From Eledone cirrhosa (taxonomy: Eukaryota; Mollusca; Cephalopoda; Octopoda; Eledonidae): a stretch of 64,000 nucleotides of DNA. The notes under the pieces are model-generated. The model saw only the letters and a program-made list of their open reading frames with translations, searched no databases and had not been told where the DNA came from. The stretch's first letter is position 1; every line of letters begins with the position of its first letter. Shown here piece by piece: positions 11,560 to 22,528 of the stretch. Location of the stretch: assembly GCA_964016885.1 (NCBI GenBank), contig OZ024743.1, positions 187,443,540 through 187,507,539 on the forward strand, given 5' to 3'. Both the position numbers and the translations under genes were made by a program.

Positions 11560-12531
11560 GTCTGTGTATTACCTATAGGGCAATCTTACGACCGATTTTC
11601 ATGAAACTTTACAGGCTCATAGATTTGTCAGCGGGGGGTGTTTTCTATATATTAGCGTATCGTTTTTTTTAATCCGGGGTCATTCTGCAGATAAAAATCG
11701 ATAGGGGGGGTCACCTTTTTTTAGGTATCGGAAAATAAGATTTTTGGCTCTAGCTCCTGCATTTTGCCACGGATTTCGTTCAAAATTTAAAGCAAAATAG
11801 AATTTATCATTGCACATTCCGTAATTGCTTTATATTTTGTATTTGTCGTTCAGGGACGGCTTGGCAGCCGCTTAAATATTCTAAAGTACCACTTTTAGAC
11901 TTAAATTTCCACTTTTTCGGCTCTAGCTCCCATATTAATCAACCTACTTTGTTCAAATTTCACACTCACCTAGATCTGATTATTTCCCGTCTTAAAGTAG
12001 CTTTACATTTTGGATTTTTTGTTGAGGAACGGCGTGGCAACCGCTTAAATATTCGAAAATACCACCTTTTCACTCAAATTTCCGCCTTTTCGGCTCTAGC
12101 TCCCACGTTTTTCAACCGATTTCGTTCAAACTCAAAACTTCGGCTCCACCTCACACATAAATCAATTTATTTGGTTCAACTTTTATACTACGATAGAACC
12201 TATCATTGCACATCTTATAGATGGTCAAAGGCAAAATGATGGCCATTGATGTCTGAGCTTTTAGTTGTGTATTTGAGAATTCATCTGTTTCCAATCAAGT
12301 AGCATGAGGAAATTTGGCTTAGTGATAGAGGTCATTACCTCCCCCCCCCCCCAGCATGCCCCTTCGTCAGTCACCTCCGTTTCTCAGTGATAGAGGTCAT
12401 CGCCACCCTCCCCTGCATGGCCTGTGTGTGGCCATAGATGAGTCATCGAGAAGCAGTCACTAAGATCAACACCTTTTCATCAAAGCAGATATTATTTTAC
12501 CTACCCAGGCAACGCTGGGTAGTGCTGCTAG
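11560..12531 (+). mobile_element. Non-autonomous Helitron, 3' terminus and body
   Basis: The right end has the Helitron signature: a hairpin ACCCAG-GCAACG-CTGGGT (12503-12520), seven bases later CTAG (12528-12531, fitting CTRR), then T. The body has a tandemly repeated block of about 175 bp: GGCTCTAGCTCC occurs near 11747, 11919 and 12094, each after a CCGCTTAAATATTC-type stretch. Near the left side CTTACGACCGATTTTCATGA resembles 5' parts of Helitrons, but an exact 5' TC terminus could not be fixed. No Rep or helicase coding is visible. Duplications are not expected for Helitrons, and none is seen. Confidence 0.65.
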
Positions 12532-12539
12532 TATATATA

Positions 12540-13200
12540 TATATTGTATAATTATCGTTATTTAACCATGAGAGTAAAGGTGCCCTATGAATCATTGTAG
12601 ACCTACCTGGAACAATGATGTTAATGTGGTTGATGGTCAATTTGAACTTCTGATCAAGCAGACCTATATATCAATGTGTTCCAGCCATGAAAAATCTTTT
12701 TTTGTCAGTCAGCATATGACTACATTATCTCATATTAGTTGCCATATAAAATGGTAGTGCAAGATTTGGCAACTAATTTTAGTAGGTTGATTTGTAATGT
12801 AAATTCACCCTTGACTGCTATAGTTCCCAAGCTAAGTACTAACAACTCCCATGGTGATATTAATAATATTGAAATTGAGGTTTGGTATTGGTGGTGGCAA
12901 TAGAGTTAATGTTGAATGGTACCTGCAGAGTTGATGGCAACATTTATTGGGAGAAGAAAACTGTATGAATGTGGACACCTGCAAGACTGCATATAGATCA
13001 ACAAAATGTGCATTCATACAAATATGCACTACATTAGAGAGATTGCAATCAGAGTAAAATAAACATCATTTTAGAAAATCAAGGCCTTATATTTTAATGG
13101 CTCTACATGATATCCATGAGTAATATAGAAAATATGAAATAAATGGTAAGAATGTTGATAGCATTTTCTGAGAACATACAATGGAATTAAACAGAAGCAC
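12540..13200. other. No gene seen
   Basis: Unique-looking AT-rich DNA without recognisable features. Confidence 0.6.
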
Positions 13201-13204
13201 TCAC

Positions 13205-13450
13205 ACACATCATCATCATTGTTTTTACAACCATTTTCCATGCTTATATGGGTTGGATGGGTCCTTTTCAGCACATGATCTCTCCACTTGCCACATTCCT
13301 TCATCACCTCTTCTCTGAGTCTCAGCTTTCACCACCTCTGACCAGGTTTTCCTTGGCCTACCTCTACTATGGCTTTTTCTCACTGGGATTTCCTGGCACT
13401 TCTTCACTCAGAAATCATCATCCATGCATATCACATGCCTGTACCAACAC
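13205..13450 (-). pseudogene. RTE-type LINE 3' end with (CAT)n tail
   Basis: The minus strand reads KKCQEIPVRKSHSRGRPRKTW, SEVVKAE and ends PSNPYKHGKWL before a short tail of ATGATGATG, the usual LINE 3' tail here. The matching block in the better copy at 62490-63170 is KKCQEIPVEGRHSRSRP. The RT domain is absent and the copy is 5' truncated. Confidence 0.7.
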
Positions 13451-13484
13451 AGTTTTCTCTACTCACACACATACACATACCATA

Positions 13485-13570
13485 TTATCATCATCATCAC
13501 CTCTTTATGTCTATTTTCCATGCTTGCATGGGTCAGCCAGACGTTCATGCACTGATCATTTTGGCACAGT
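13485..13570 (-). mobile_element. RTE/SINE-B 3' tail fragment
   Basis: CATCATCATCACC followed by TTTCCATGCTTGCATGGGTC, the conserved last 40 bp of the RTE LINE and SINE-B in this window, then it fades. It lies 35 bp from the LINE end at 13205-13450, same orientation. Confidence 0.6.
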
Positions 13571-13574
13571 TTCT

Positions 13575-14920
13575 AAAACTGAATGACCTTTCTAATGTCA
13601 ACCACTTTACACTATGTATCATGTATGTATGAAACCACTAAATAGAATCTTCAATGATTCTAATTATGTGTTTTATAATTCTTCAATAAATTGAACAATC
13701 TGTTCATTGAATTATAGTGTGAGTGGCTGCTTATTCCACATACACTTGACCCTTAACATAATTCTCAAGCAAAATCAACATGACATAGTGTGTAAAAAGA
13801 CTGGTCCTTTGAATTACTGGTTGAGACCATCCCACTTTCTTCTATACAGATTCTGCTTCACAATGTAAAAACATTTGCTCAAACACTACACAGTGGGTTT
13901 TAACCCGGGACTTTATGATCCTAAATTAAATTTATTAACCCCTTGGTCATTCTTGTGTATACACACGAACACACACAGACACACATATGCACACAGACAC
14001 TCCCCCCCCACACACACACACAAATTAAAGCTTAGAACTATGTGTTGTCTTAGAGTTGGCAATGAAGAAGTTATGGTTAGATGTTTAACTTTATATGATA
14101 TTGAAATTGAAGTATGAACAAAATCAAGATTGACAAGATGTTTCACGCAGAATTTGTTTTCAAATTATGTGTTCACTGAGGCTGTGCTTTAGAATTCTTC
14201 ATGATGTTTGGAAGTTTTGCATTAGAATTTCAGACATAATATTTCTTAAAATCTTTTACATTGTTATATCATGAATTCTGATTGATAACTAATATAATTT
14301 ACAGATATTATATGAAAATATAGAATTTGTTAAGTGAATATATACACATCATCACCAAATTGATGGGAGAAATACAGAATTTTGATTATATACACAGATT
14401 CTGTGATGAAATTGTTGATGTGAGATGATGACAAATTACAAGAAATTAGGAAACCATTTGAAGATTCACATCACTAAGCATTGCTGGGATACAGAGTCAA
14501 GTTCGCAGTATGTAGCCAAATTTAGGACTAGAAAGGTTTAAGAAGCAGAAGGGGAAAGTTAATAAGCTCTGATTGTTGCTTACAGTAAATTCTTTTCAAG
14601 TGGAATTAATATAGAAATACAGATATATAAATGCTTGCAGATTAATGACAAATGCAATATGATTCAGTTTTATGAGGTCTCAGTTACTGGTTTTAGTGAA
14701 TACCAAGTGTTGCAGCGGGTCATATCTATAGACAGTATCACACCAGTTGTGCTCAAATGGCTCAAGTGACCTGGATGCAGTGGCATGAAAAGAGGTGGGG
14801 CAGAGGGTGTGATGGCCCAAGGCATCCATATTGTAGTGGAGGCATCCAAACAAAAGGTCACATATATATACTCAAATACACATACAACCCCCCACCATAT
14901 ATATATATATATATGTGTGT
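13575..14920. other. No gene seen
   Basis: CA-rich stretch at 13965-14025 and otherwise unremarkable. GC-richer 14750-14850 (GGATGCAGTGGCATGAAAAG) shows no coding signal. Confidence 0.5.
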
Positions 14921-14923
14921 GTG

Positions 14924-15382
14924 TAAATATGAGTTATATCGAATAATTGTTTCTACTTTAGGCACAAGGCCAGCAATTACCCAGTGCATTACTGGTACTT
15001 TATTTTATCGACCCCGTAAGGATGAAAGGCAAAGTCAACCTCGGCGGGATTTGAACTCAGATCGTAAAGGGACGTAACTATGCTGGAAAGCATGGCGTCC
15101 GACCCTCTACCGATACTGCCAATCGACCGAATTATATCGAATAATAATAATAATATTCGATACATTTGCAAGCAAATGGCCTCACTTCTGCTATGCTTTG
15201 CTTTTGATAACTATCGTCATCCATTTGTTCAACAGTAGCATCGGTTGTTCCTTGATGATACTGTTGAACAAACAGATGACAATAGTCATCAAAAGCAAAG
15301 TATAGCATAAATGAGGCCGTTTGCTTGCATACGTATCGGATATTATTATTATTATTCAATATAACCCATATTTACATTTATG
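14924..15382. mobile_element. Long palindromic element split by a SINE
   Basis: Outer arms 14924-14942 (GTAAATATGAGTTATATCG) and 15363-15381 (CAATATAACCCATATTTAC) are inverted copies. Inside, 15141-15240 pairs with 15260-15360 (for example GCAAGCAAATGGCCTCA with TGAGGCCGTTTGCTTGC). The left arm is interrupted by a family A SINE (14943-15131). Removing the SINE and one copy of its 9-bp duplication restores one continuous palindrome of about 260 bp with an AAT/ATT-rich zone near each end. A decayed piece of the same family is at 22905-22960. Confidence 0.8.
14943..15131 (-). mobile_element. SINE family A with 9-bp target duplication
   Basis: Complete family A copy with the tRNA-like head at the right. 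It is flanked by TTATATCGA at 14934-14942 and 15132-15140. The insertion lies in the left arm of a palindromic element and so postdates it. Confidence 0.88.
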
Positions 15383-15424
15383 TATCTGCTATATTAGAGT
15401 GAAAATTCAAATTGTAATTTTGTT

Positions 15425-15552
15425 TATGTATATATATATAACATATAAATATATATATATATATAAACATATAAATATAAATATATATATAAACACACAC
15501 ATACACACACACACATATATATATATATATTCATATATACATATATACATAA
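15425..15552. repeat. Interrupted TA/CA microsatellite
   Basis: TATATA, ACATATAAATATA and ACACACATACACACAC runs. Nothing else is visible. Confidence 0.8.
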
Positions 15553-15559
15553 TGCGTTG

Positions 15560-16305
15560 GTGTATCTCTCAGGCAACATACTTGTATGTATAGTGGGTTG
15601 TATAGTTTTGTATTTTTTTAGTGTAGTGTGAGCGGTTCAGAGAATGATAAGAAGAGTAAGCTATGGAGCGCTGAGAAGGGAGAAGGTAGAATATAATAGA
15701 ATACAATGAACGAGATAAAACTTGTTTGAAAATGGTATATGTTTTGTGATATATTGTTCATTTAGGTGAAGGTAGAGGTATAGAAAGATGTGTGTTTGAG
15801 TTAATGTTAGAATTAAAATTAGGGTTAGGGTTAGATTTAGAATGAGGATTTGGATTATCATAGTTACTATGAACAGTCACAGTGCTACAGTCTATGTACC
15901 TTGTTGTTGCCTTAGTATGGGCCACTTAATAGAGCACTTTTGGATTATAATGCTTTATCAGGCTAGATTATCTCTAACATGGCAAATCCATTACCTGTCG
16001 GAGTATGTGTATAAGTGTTTCCATGTGCTCAGGTTCCTCAAACAGTTTAGGGCAGTCACCTGCTTCCTAATAAAATGTGCCTTCACTCTTTGTAAGTCCA
16101 CCATATCTCTTTGCCCAGGAAGTATTTTTTTTTACTATATTCTATCTTCTCTCTCTCAACTCCCTAGAACTTACTCTTCTTACCTTTCCCTAAACCACAT
16201 GCACAACACAAAATAAAACTACACTATCCACTACACACACACACACACACATGAGCATGCGTACACACACACGCACACACACATTTCTTCTCTAATTCTA
16301 CCACA
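15560..16305. other. No gene seen
   Basis: Contains a very short TTAGGG-like stretch near 15820 (about two units) and a CA run at 16232-16280. No supported feature. Confidence 0.5.
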
Positions 16306-16309
16306 GATC

Positions 16310-17170
16310 CAGCTATGAGGGTCAGACCAACTGCATAGAGGAATTCCTATGGGCAGCTAGTCTTAAACTTTTCTGTTAGAACCTGTAGGGTAAACAGGAG
16401 ATGGCTAAAGACAGAGCCCTGATGGACATCAACGGCATGCTAAATTTTTCACTATAGTCATTGTTAATTCTAACCTTACTGACTGTTTCTCTATACATGC
16501 CACTATAGTTTGCTCTGTCTAGAGCATCTCCTTTGCCCTTGTAGCAGTTGACAATGGTACTGCTACACCAATCATTGGGTATGACACCATTTTGTATTAC
16601 TTCGTTTACAATACAGGTGGCCATGGAGTGACCCACTAATTCCAGATGCTTTCAGTATCTCGGCAGCTCTCCTCAAAGGTCCAGCTGCTTTGTCTGTCTT
16701 CACAACCTTGATTGCCTTACTTACTATACTACTGCTAATTTACACAGCCAGTCTCTCTCTTCGGTTAACTTAGAGCAAACTATCTATATCCCATTCATTC
16801 TCTCCATTTAGTAGTGGCACTTCCATGTTACCTTTTTTCCAGCATCAGTGAGGGTGAGTACACCCTTATAATCACAGAGAAACTTCTCCCGAACAACTTC
16901 ACAATTTCCCCTGAACAACTCACACCTTGCATTGGCCCTTGCATTGGCCCTTGCATTGCAGAACATATTTAAATTTTTTTATCATCTGCTTCCCTTCTTG
17001 AAAAGTACACTTGTTGTCTAGCTTCTCTCATAGCCTCTTGGTAGTGTTCTCCACTCCCCCTATCCAGCCATTCTTTCCATGCCTGTCTTTTGGCCTTAAT
17101 TGTCTCCCCCACCCAACTGTTCCATCACAAATCATACTCTTTCTCCCTACTGGGTTTTAGTTGGTCTAAA
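16310..17170 (-). pseudogene. RTE-type LINE fragment with internal RT deletion
   Basis: The minus strand parallels the LINE at 37570-38690: a linker region, MGHSMATCIVNEVIQNGV, IPNDWCSSTIVNCYKGKGDA and LDRANYSGM, then it jumps directly to YRETVSKVRINNDYSEKFS and a YADDL-region remnant near 16315. The stretch holding the first catalytic aspartate (FVDLEKAFD in the other copy), roughly 300 bp, is missing at about 16500. A 14-bp unit with TTGCATTGGCCC is repeated nearly three times at 16927-16960. Several stops and frameshifts make it inactive. It is a different copy from 36281-38745, with other lesions. Confidence 0.75.
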
Positions 17171-17824
17171 TTGCTATGGTGATGTGTGGGGATGGGTGGG
17201 AAGGGAAATGGTGGGATGAGGCTGAATTGGAGATATAAAAGTGGAGAGAAAATATTTTGGAAGACCGAGGAAAAGGATCAAAAGATGAGATAAAATACCT
17301 TAAATCAAAACAAAGTCATAAGACATGAAAAAGTAAAGTAGATTAATGATTGAACAGGTAGTTGGGAGAAAGACAGGTGATTTTACTTTACTTCCAGCTT
17401 TTTAAAACAGCAGTGATAGAATCAGATGAATCTAGAAAATAAGGCTTTTACTTTAACTTCCATGTGTTTATATAAACATATATGGAGTGAGAGGGGGTGT
17501 GTGAAGGTTCCATACATGCACATACACACACACATATATATAAACAGATTATTGGTGCATAATGTTTAGTTACCATTGTGTCACCAGCTTCAGCACTCAA
17601 TTCCAATTTGGTTCCAGTTGTTGGTGTGGTATTCTATGTTTGGTATTACACTATTATCTACATACATTCAGGAATCTACAACTCTGATGAGTTGTCGATG
17701 TCAGAATTGGGCAAGATCAATACTAATTGTACCTTGAGCTAATCAGTTATGAAATGCATATCACACATGAATAAACATAATGATGCTATATTGAAACTTC
17801 GTTCCTGCTCCTTATTAATATTGT
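17171..17824. other. No gene seen
   Basis: Purine-rich then AT-rich DNA between two LINE remnants. Nothing recognised. Confidence 0.5.
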
Positions 17825-18480
17825 ATAAGACCGAGGGTGTCTTAGCATCACTCAGCAAGACCTTTGTCAGCCGCTCTCCAGCTACCTATTTAAAGCTATG
17901 GTGCGGCCACACTTAGAATTTGCATCACCAGTCTGGAACTCCTATCTTGCTCAAAATATTGACCGCCTGGAAACTGTTCATCAACGTGCAACCAAGCGAA
18001 TATCCTCCATCAGGCATCTACCATACTCAGAATGCCTTGCTTCCCTGGACATGGATATATTGAAGCTCTCATGTCTGGCAACTGACTTGGTAAACACCCA
18101 CAAAATTAGTAACCATCTTGCCAACAACAATCCTGAGCATCTTTTTGATTTCCATGTCTCTAACACATGTGGCCTACAAAGTCAGAAAACAGCACAGCTC
18201 CCATGACTTTTGGACACATTTTTTCACGCTCAGAGTTGCTGAAGCATGGAACAAACTACCTGCATCAGTTGTTAGCTGTCAAGACACTGCATCCTTTAAA
18301 ACCTCCATACTTCCTGAGATTCGCCAACACTACACCTGATGTCCCTCCTCCATACACACATGTATATCATGATTCATACACTGTTCATTTTCCTGACATT
18401 TGTCAATTACTCTATGTTCTATACATGCACCTTTGATGAGTTGTAGTGCACCTGAGCACTGTACACAATAATTTCATTTG
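17825..18480 (+). pseudogene. CR1-like LINE 3' end
   Basis: The plus strand encodes VRPHLEFASPVWNSYL, then LETVHQRATKRISSIRHLPY and SECLASLDM. After one frameshift near 18160 it continues SHDFWTHFFTLRVAEAWNKL and PASVVSCQDTASFKTSI. The VRPxLEYASPVW block and the late WNxLPxxVVxxxxxxxFK block are hallmarks of the C-terminus of CR1/jockey-group retrotransposons. The RT catalytic core is not included, so the copy is 5' truncated, as usual for CR1. It ends at AATAATTTCATTT, where another LINE begins. Confidence 0.8.
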
Positions 18481-20412
18481 AAAGCTTTCGATAGGGTCGA
18501 CCATTATTATCTGGCGGCAGTCCTGAGGGCGGATGGCTTTGGACCCATCTTCTGAGGCTGGATCACTGCCATGCACAGCGACATCTGCTCTGTGGTGAGA
18601 GTGAACGGTCACCTTTCGGAACCGTTCAGCATCATGCGCTCGGTCCGCCAAGGATGTCCCCTCTCATCCCTTTTGTACGTATTGACTCTCGAGCCATTAC
18701 TGCACAAACTGGAGACGTTGAGGGGGTTCCCGCGTGAACTAGGATGCAGAAGATCCATGTCAGCATATGCGGATGATGTCACCGTAGTGGTTTCGAATGC
18801 CAAACACATCGAAGCGATCGGCACTACACAAAGAGAATACAAAGCGGTGACAGGAGCAATGATCAACCAGGAAAAGTTGGTGGGCCTGCAGCTCTGCACA
18901 TGGGGAGGCAGGTCCATGCCGTCCAACAGCTCGTTGGGCACTGGACAGATGGACCGGTTAAATTGCTAGGGGTCTGGTTCAGTCCGGAACTCCAGACGGA
19001 CAAAAACTGGGACAAGGTGACGAGCAGGGTGGCTTCTCTCACACAGAAATGGGCAGAGAGGAAGCTATCCCTTAAAGGTTGAGCGGAGGTGGCGGATGCA
19101 TACATCGCGTCCGTCATCTACTCCCGCCTGACTGTCGTGCCTTGTCCTAAGCCTTGCCTGACTGTGCTGGAGCGTTTGCTCTTTCTCTTTTTGTGGAAGG
19201 GACGCACTCCGATGGTCAGGTGGTCCATCTGCTGTCAACACCCGCTACGTAGAGGGCTGGGCATACCATGGCTGATGATGCACAGACATGTGCTCAGGCT
19301 ACGACATCTCCACCCCTTCCTCGGCTGTGATCAGGTGTGGTTGCCGTTTGCTAGATGAGTCTTTCCCCAGCTCATCTCCTTGACGGAGCTGCAGTCCTGG
19401 GTCAAGCAAAGACTGAGAGGGAGCGCTTGGAGACTGGAATGTCGTCAGGTGCTCACAGCCCTCGACCAGTCGAACAATGTAATCGGTGGGAACTCCACCT
19501 TGGTATTATATAGAGGATTAGTGGAGGGGAACTGCGACGTCGTACTTGGGGTAACTCTAGGCGTCAACGAAAATCAACTAGCCAATCTCTTCAGAAGAAC
19601 TTTTGGGCCAGGGCCTATGGACAATTTCCAGAAATCCCTGGCCTGGCAGTGCTACCGAGGAGCTTTGCCAGTTCGGGATAAACTCTACAGGCATGGAAGT
19701 GCCGTCAGCCGGGCCTGTCCGAGATGCGCGCAGGGCGACAAAACCGTCCTGCACGCACTCGTCCAGTGTCCGAACATTTCTGACTTGTGGATTTATGTCA
19801 AACACCTGCTGTCACGTGTAGAACGGATCCGGCTATCAGCTGAGTCCTTCGTGAGGATTGCCCCGCCCTCTTCCTTTAGCCGGGAAGGGCAGGCAGTTTT
19901 TATCTGTCTGGTGGTCATGGCAAAAGAGATAGTATGGTGGACGCGTCTGAAAGGGCTGAAGATGAGCACTTACCTGTTTGGTGATGACCTGATTAACTTT
20001 TTCAAATTTCATTTGTAAAGGAAAATCAGTTAGAGAGGGAAGTGCTCTCTTCCCTGCATTTTGTTGAAAGATGGGTGAGAGAGGCAAGAATGGCCCGAGT
20101 GAATGGGCCTACTCTGAGTATGGGTCTGTAAATTGAAGGTGGAAAACTGGGAGAGGGCACTTGCCCTGGTGGTCAGGGTCACCGTGGCTTTTTTTTAATG
20201 GGCTTTCTCCACGATGGCCCTTGGAAGTCTCCCCCCTATTGGGGAATTTTTCATTGTTCCTTTTTTGTTACATCCTCTGTTTTTGTTTTTTACACACAGA
20301 AATGCCCATTTGTACCATCCTGTATTGTCTTGTATTGTCTTGTACTGTCCTTAATGTCTACTTTGTGTAAACCCTTGTGGTTAATAAAGAAAGCATTATT
20401 ATTATTATTATT
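18481..20412 (+). pseudogene. Tx1-like (L1 group) LINE, 5' truncated
   Basis: This is the longest coding remnant in the window. It opens inside the RT domain with KAFDRVDHYYLAAVLRADGF, followed by VRQGCPLSSLLYVLTLEPLL and AYADDVTVVVS (catalytic YADD). After a frameshift near 18890 it continues VKLLGVWFSPELQTDKNW, RGLGIPWLMMHRH and a 212-codon open stretch (19380-20018). That stretch holds a C-X2-C-X8-H-X4-C zinc-knuckle-like motif (CPRC...H...C, about 19711-19768), as in the C-termini of Tx1/L1 elements. Stops occur at about 18553, 19081 and 19356, so it is inactive. The 3' end has AATAAAG and an (ATT)n tail at about 20386-20412. GC content is well above the surroundings, suggesting a younger insertion than the CR1 piece it abuts. 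Confidence 0.82.
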
Positions 20413-20743
20413 ATATATCAAAATTGGCAACAAATACAAGAACGATTTGGTTATCAGTTGTTGAAATAGAAGTACACATTTTTATCACCTACTAAAAGTA
20501 CTGTTGTTCCATTCAGTGGGCGGATGGAGGGGGCGGGGGGGGGCTCCAGTGTCTAGCAAGATAGTTTTTTAGTGTTTTTGAGTATTTTGCTAGATGAAAA
20601 CAAAACATGACATACATGAAATTTCACAACAAGCATACAATCTTTATATAATTAAATGTTTGATATTTATATCAAATGCCATGTGATGAAGACGGTCAGT
20701 TAGACTCATGGAAAGAAAAACAAATACAGTGTGATGTGTAGCT

Positions 20744-20746
20744 TCA

Positions 20747-20779
<33 letters not shown>
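20744..20779. repeat. (TA)n microsatellite
   Basis: TATATATATA run followed by GTGTGTAT. It is followed at 20820-20945 by CA-rich sequence. Confidence 0.85.
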
Positions 20780-20785
<6 letters not shown>

Positions 20786-21191
20786 ATATTATTTACATAT
20801 TCAATTCCATGCTGGCAGATGAATTATCTGAGACACGGTTTCATGACTAGATGCTCTTCACCTCACCAGATCACCTCACCAAACCTTCTAGGTGCCTTTA
20901 AACATGCAATGGCTTCACACACACACTCACACACATATATATATCTTTAACCCTGTCTCTAATGAAACTAACAAAGATTGGTTATAATTGACCTCGATGG
21001 AAAATAAAGGGTGGTTACTCTTAGTTGCTGAGGTAAGGCAAATGCAGATTAAATGTAATCAAATTCATGATGTGAATTATTGTCACAATTTGCTAATTTG
21101 AAATTACATTGGCAAAGCACAGGAGAGAACCAAATGTTTGGTTTTCCTATAAATAGATTATTGTAATGTTATCATAGTGTCTTTGATAAAA

Positions 21192-21322
21192 CCAGTAAGT
21201 TACAGGATATAATTTTTTGCTGAATCAAGTAAGGAATTGAGTCAATAAACTTAACTCATTAGTAGTAGCTTGACGTAGACAAAAATCCACTATCGAAAAA
21301 CAGCATCAGTCTGTACACACAC
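21192..21322 (+). repeat. 130-bp repeat unit, copy 1
   Basis: GTAAGTTACAGGATATAATT... through AACTTAACTCATTAGTAG, GTAGCTTGACGTAGAC and CATCAGTCTGTACACACAC. It matches 22240-22362 along its whole length at about 90 percent by eye. Both copies end in a CA tract. It is either a local duplication or a short interspersed element with a CA tail. Confidence 0.75.
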
Positions 21323-21392
21323 ACATAAAACACACACACACACACGTGCACGCACACACACACACACACACATGTTCATGTATATACAGATA

Positions 21393-21480
21393 CAGGGTGT
21401 CTCCCAAAATGTATACACATTCTAATAAATATTGCCTGTACAGGTAATCAATGTGTGTATACATTTTTTGGGACACCATG
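21393..21480. mobile_element. Small mariner-type MITE
   Basis: Inverted ends CAGGGTGTCTCCCAAAATG and CATTTTTTGGGACACCATG extended by TATACACA/TGTGTATA, in an 88-bp element flanked by TA at 21391-21392 and 21481-21482. The TA duplication and the CAGGGTGTCCCAAAA type TIR fit Tc1/mariner. There is no coding capacity. Confidence 0.75.
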
Positions 21481-21641
21481 TATATATATATATACTTTAA
21501 ATTTGGTGGTTTGCCACTGGGTAGAATTAGTCATTCTGCTATGTTAACCATAACGTAATATGAGGAAAGCACTCAATGTTATGCAACTTATCCATCTTCA
21601 ATGTTGAATGATATTGGTGGTACAGGAATGGAGTAAATGTA

Positions 21642-21798
21642 TTATAGAGTGAAATGACAGGAGGCCAAATATGTTGCATTTCCTTAATATTTTATTGCAC
21701 CCGATGAGGTCACTGGGCTCTGAACCTGGCCACTGAAATGTGCAGTAATAAAATAATAAGGAAATTCAACATATTTGGCCTCCTATCATTTCACTTTA

Positions 21799-21800
<2 letters not shown>
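21642..21800. repeat. Palindromic element with degenerate hammerhead-like centre
   Basis: Arms 21642-21700 and 21738-21800 are near-perfect inverted copies (for example GGAGGCCAAATATGTTG and CAACATATTTGGCCTCC). The 37-bp centre reads CCGATGA, then a partly pairing segment GGTCACTGGGCTCTGAACC, then GAAA (21735-21738). This equals the hammerhead core with one change (CTGATGA to CCGATGA) and no clear stem III. A TA run follows at 21803-21832. Confidence 0.7.
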
Positions 21801-21834
<34 letters not shown>

Positions 21835-22239
21835 AAAGAATACATCACGGGCGCTCTATCTCAAAATTATTTTGGAAAAGCATTAGAAATGCGCAACCGG
21901 TAAAAACTTAAAACCCAAACTGAATACTAACCAATACTTATTACTAATTTTTACTTATTCCTAATTAAACTATTTTTCACTGGGAACAATTTGTCAGCAT
22001 TTTCTTTTCCTTTTACCAATATATATATATATATATATGAGAGGTTGTGATATTCTGACATAGCAGGATTTATATGTGGCTAGAGTTGTTTATTGAATCA
22101 TATATGAAATGATCATGTAAATAAACATTTTCGATGCCTTGGTATGAATTTTAGAAGTGGTCAATTTCACCACTGGACTTTATCAACCAAGGCAGAAAAC
22201 CCAAACAACCATTTCAGATGGGCTTACTCCACTTGGATG

Positions 22240-22361
22240 GTAAGTTGCAGGATATAATTTTGTGCTGAATCAAGTGAAGAATTGAGTCAATAAACTTAAC
22301 TCATTAGATGTAGCTTGACGTAGACTGAAAATCCACTATTGAAGAACAGCATTAGTCTGTC

Positions 22362-22362
<1 letters not shown>
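22240..22362 (+). repeat. 130-bp repeat unit, copy 2
   Basis: Second copy of the unit at 21192-21322 (GTAAGTTGCAGGATATAATT, ACTTAACTCATTAGATG, GTAGCTTGACGTAGAC). It again runs into a CA microsatellite (22362-22390). The spacing between copies is 1048 bp and the intervening sequence is unrelated. Confidence 0.75.
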
Positions 22363-22392
<30 letters not shown>

Positions 22393-22528
22393 AGCATAAT
22401 ATATATTATAATAATTACATTCACATATAACAGGAGTCTGTTCAATGTTAGTGTAGATGGAAGAAGTAATAGCAAAATCTTCTTCACATCACTTAATATA
22501 GCTATTAGAATGGATAAAACATTTAAAT

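Noticed and set aside
15815..15840. Telomere-type TTAGGG repeat
   Set aside because: Only about two units, within decayed TTAGAAT/TTAGGG-like sequence. Too short to mean a telomeric insertion.
18412..18941. Minus-strand open frames opposite the Tx1-like LINE
   Set aside because: Antisense shadows of the plus-strand RT reading.
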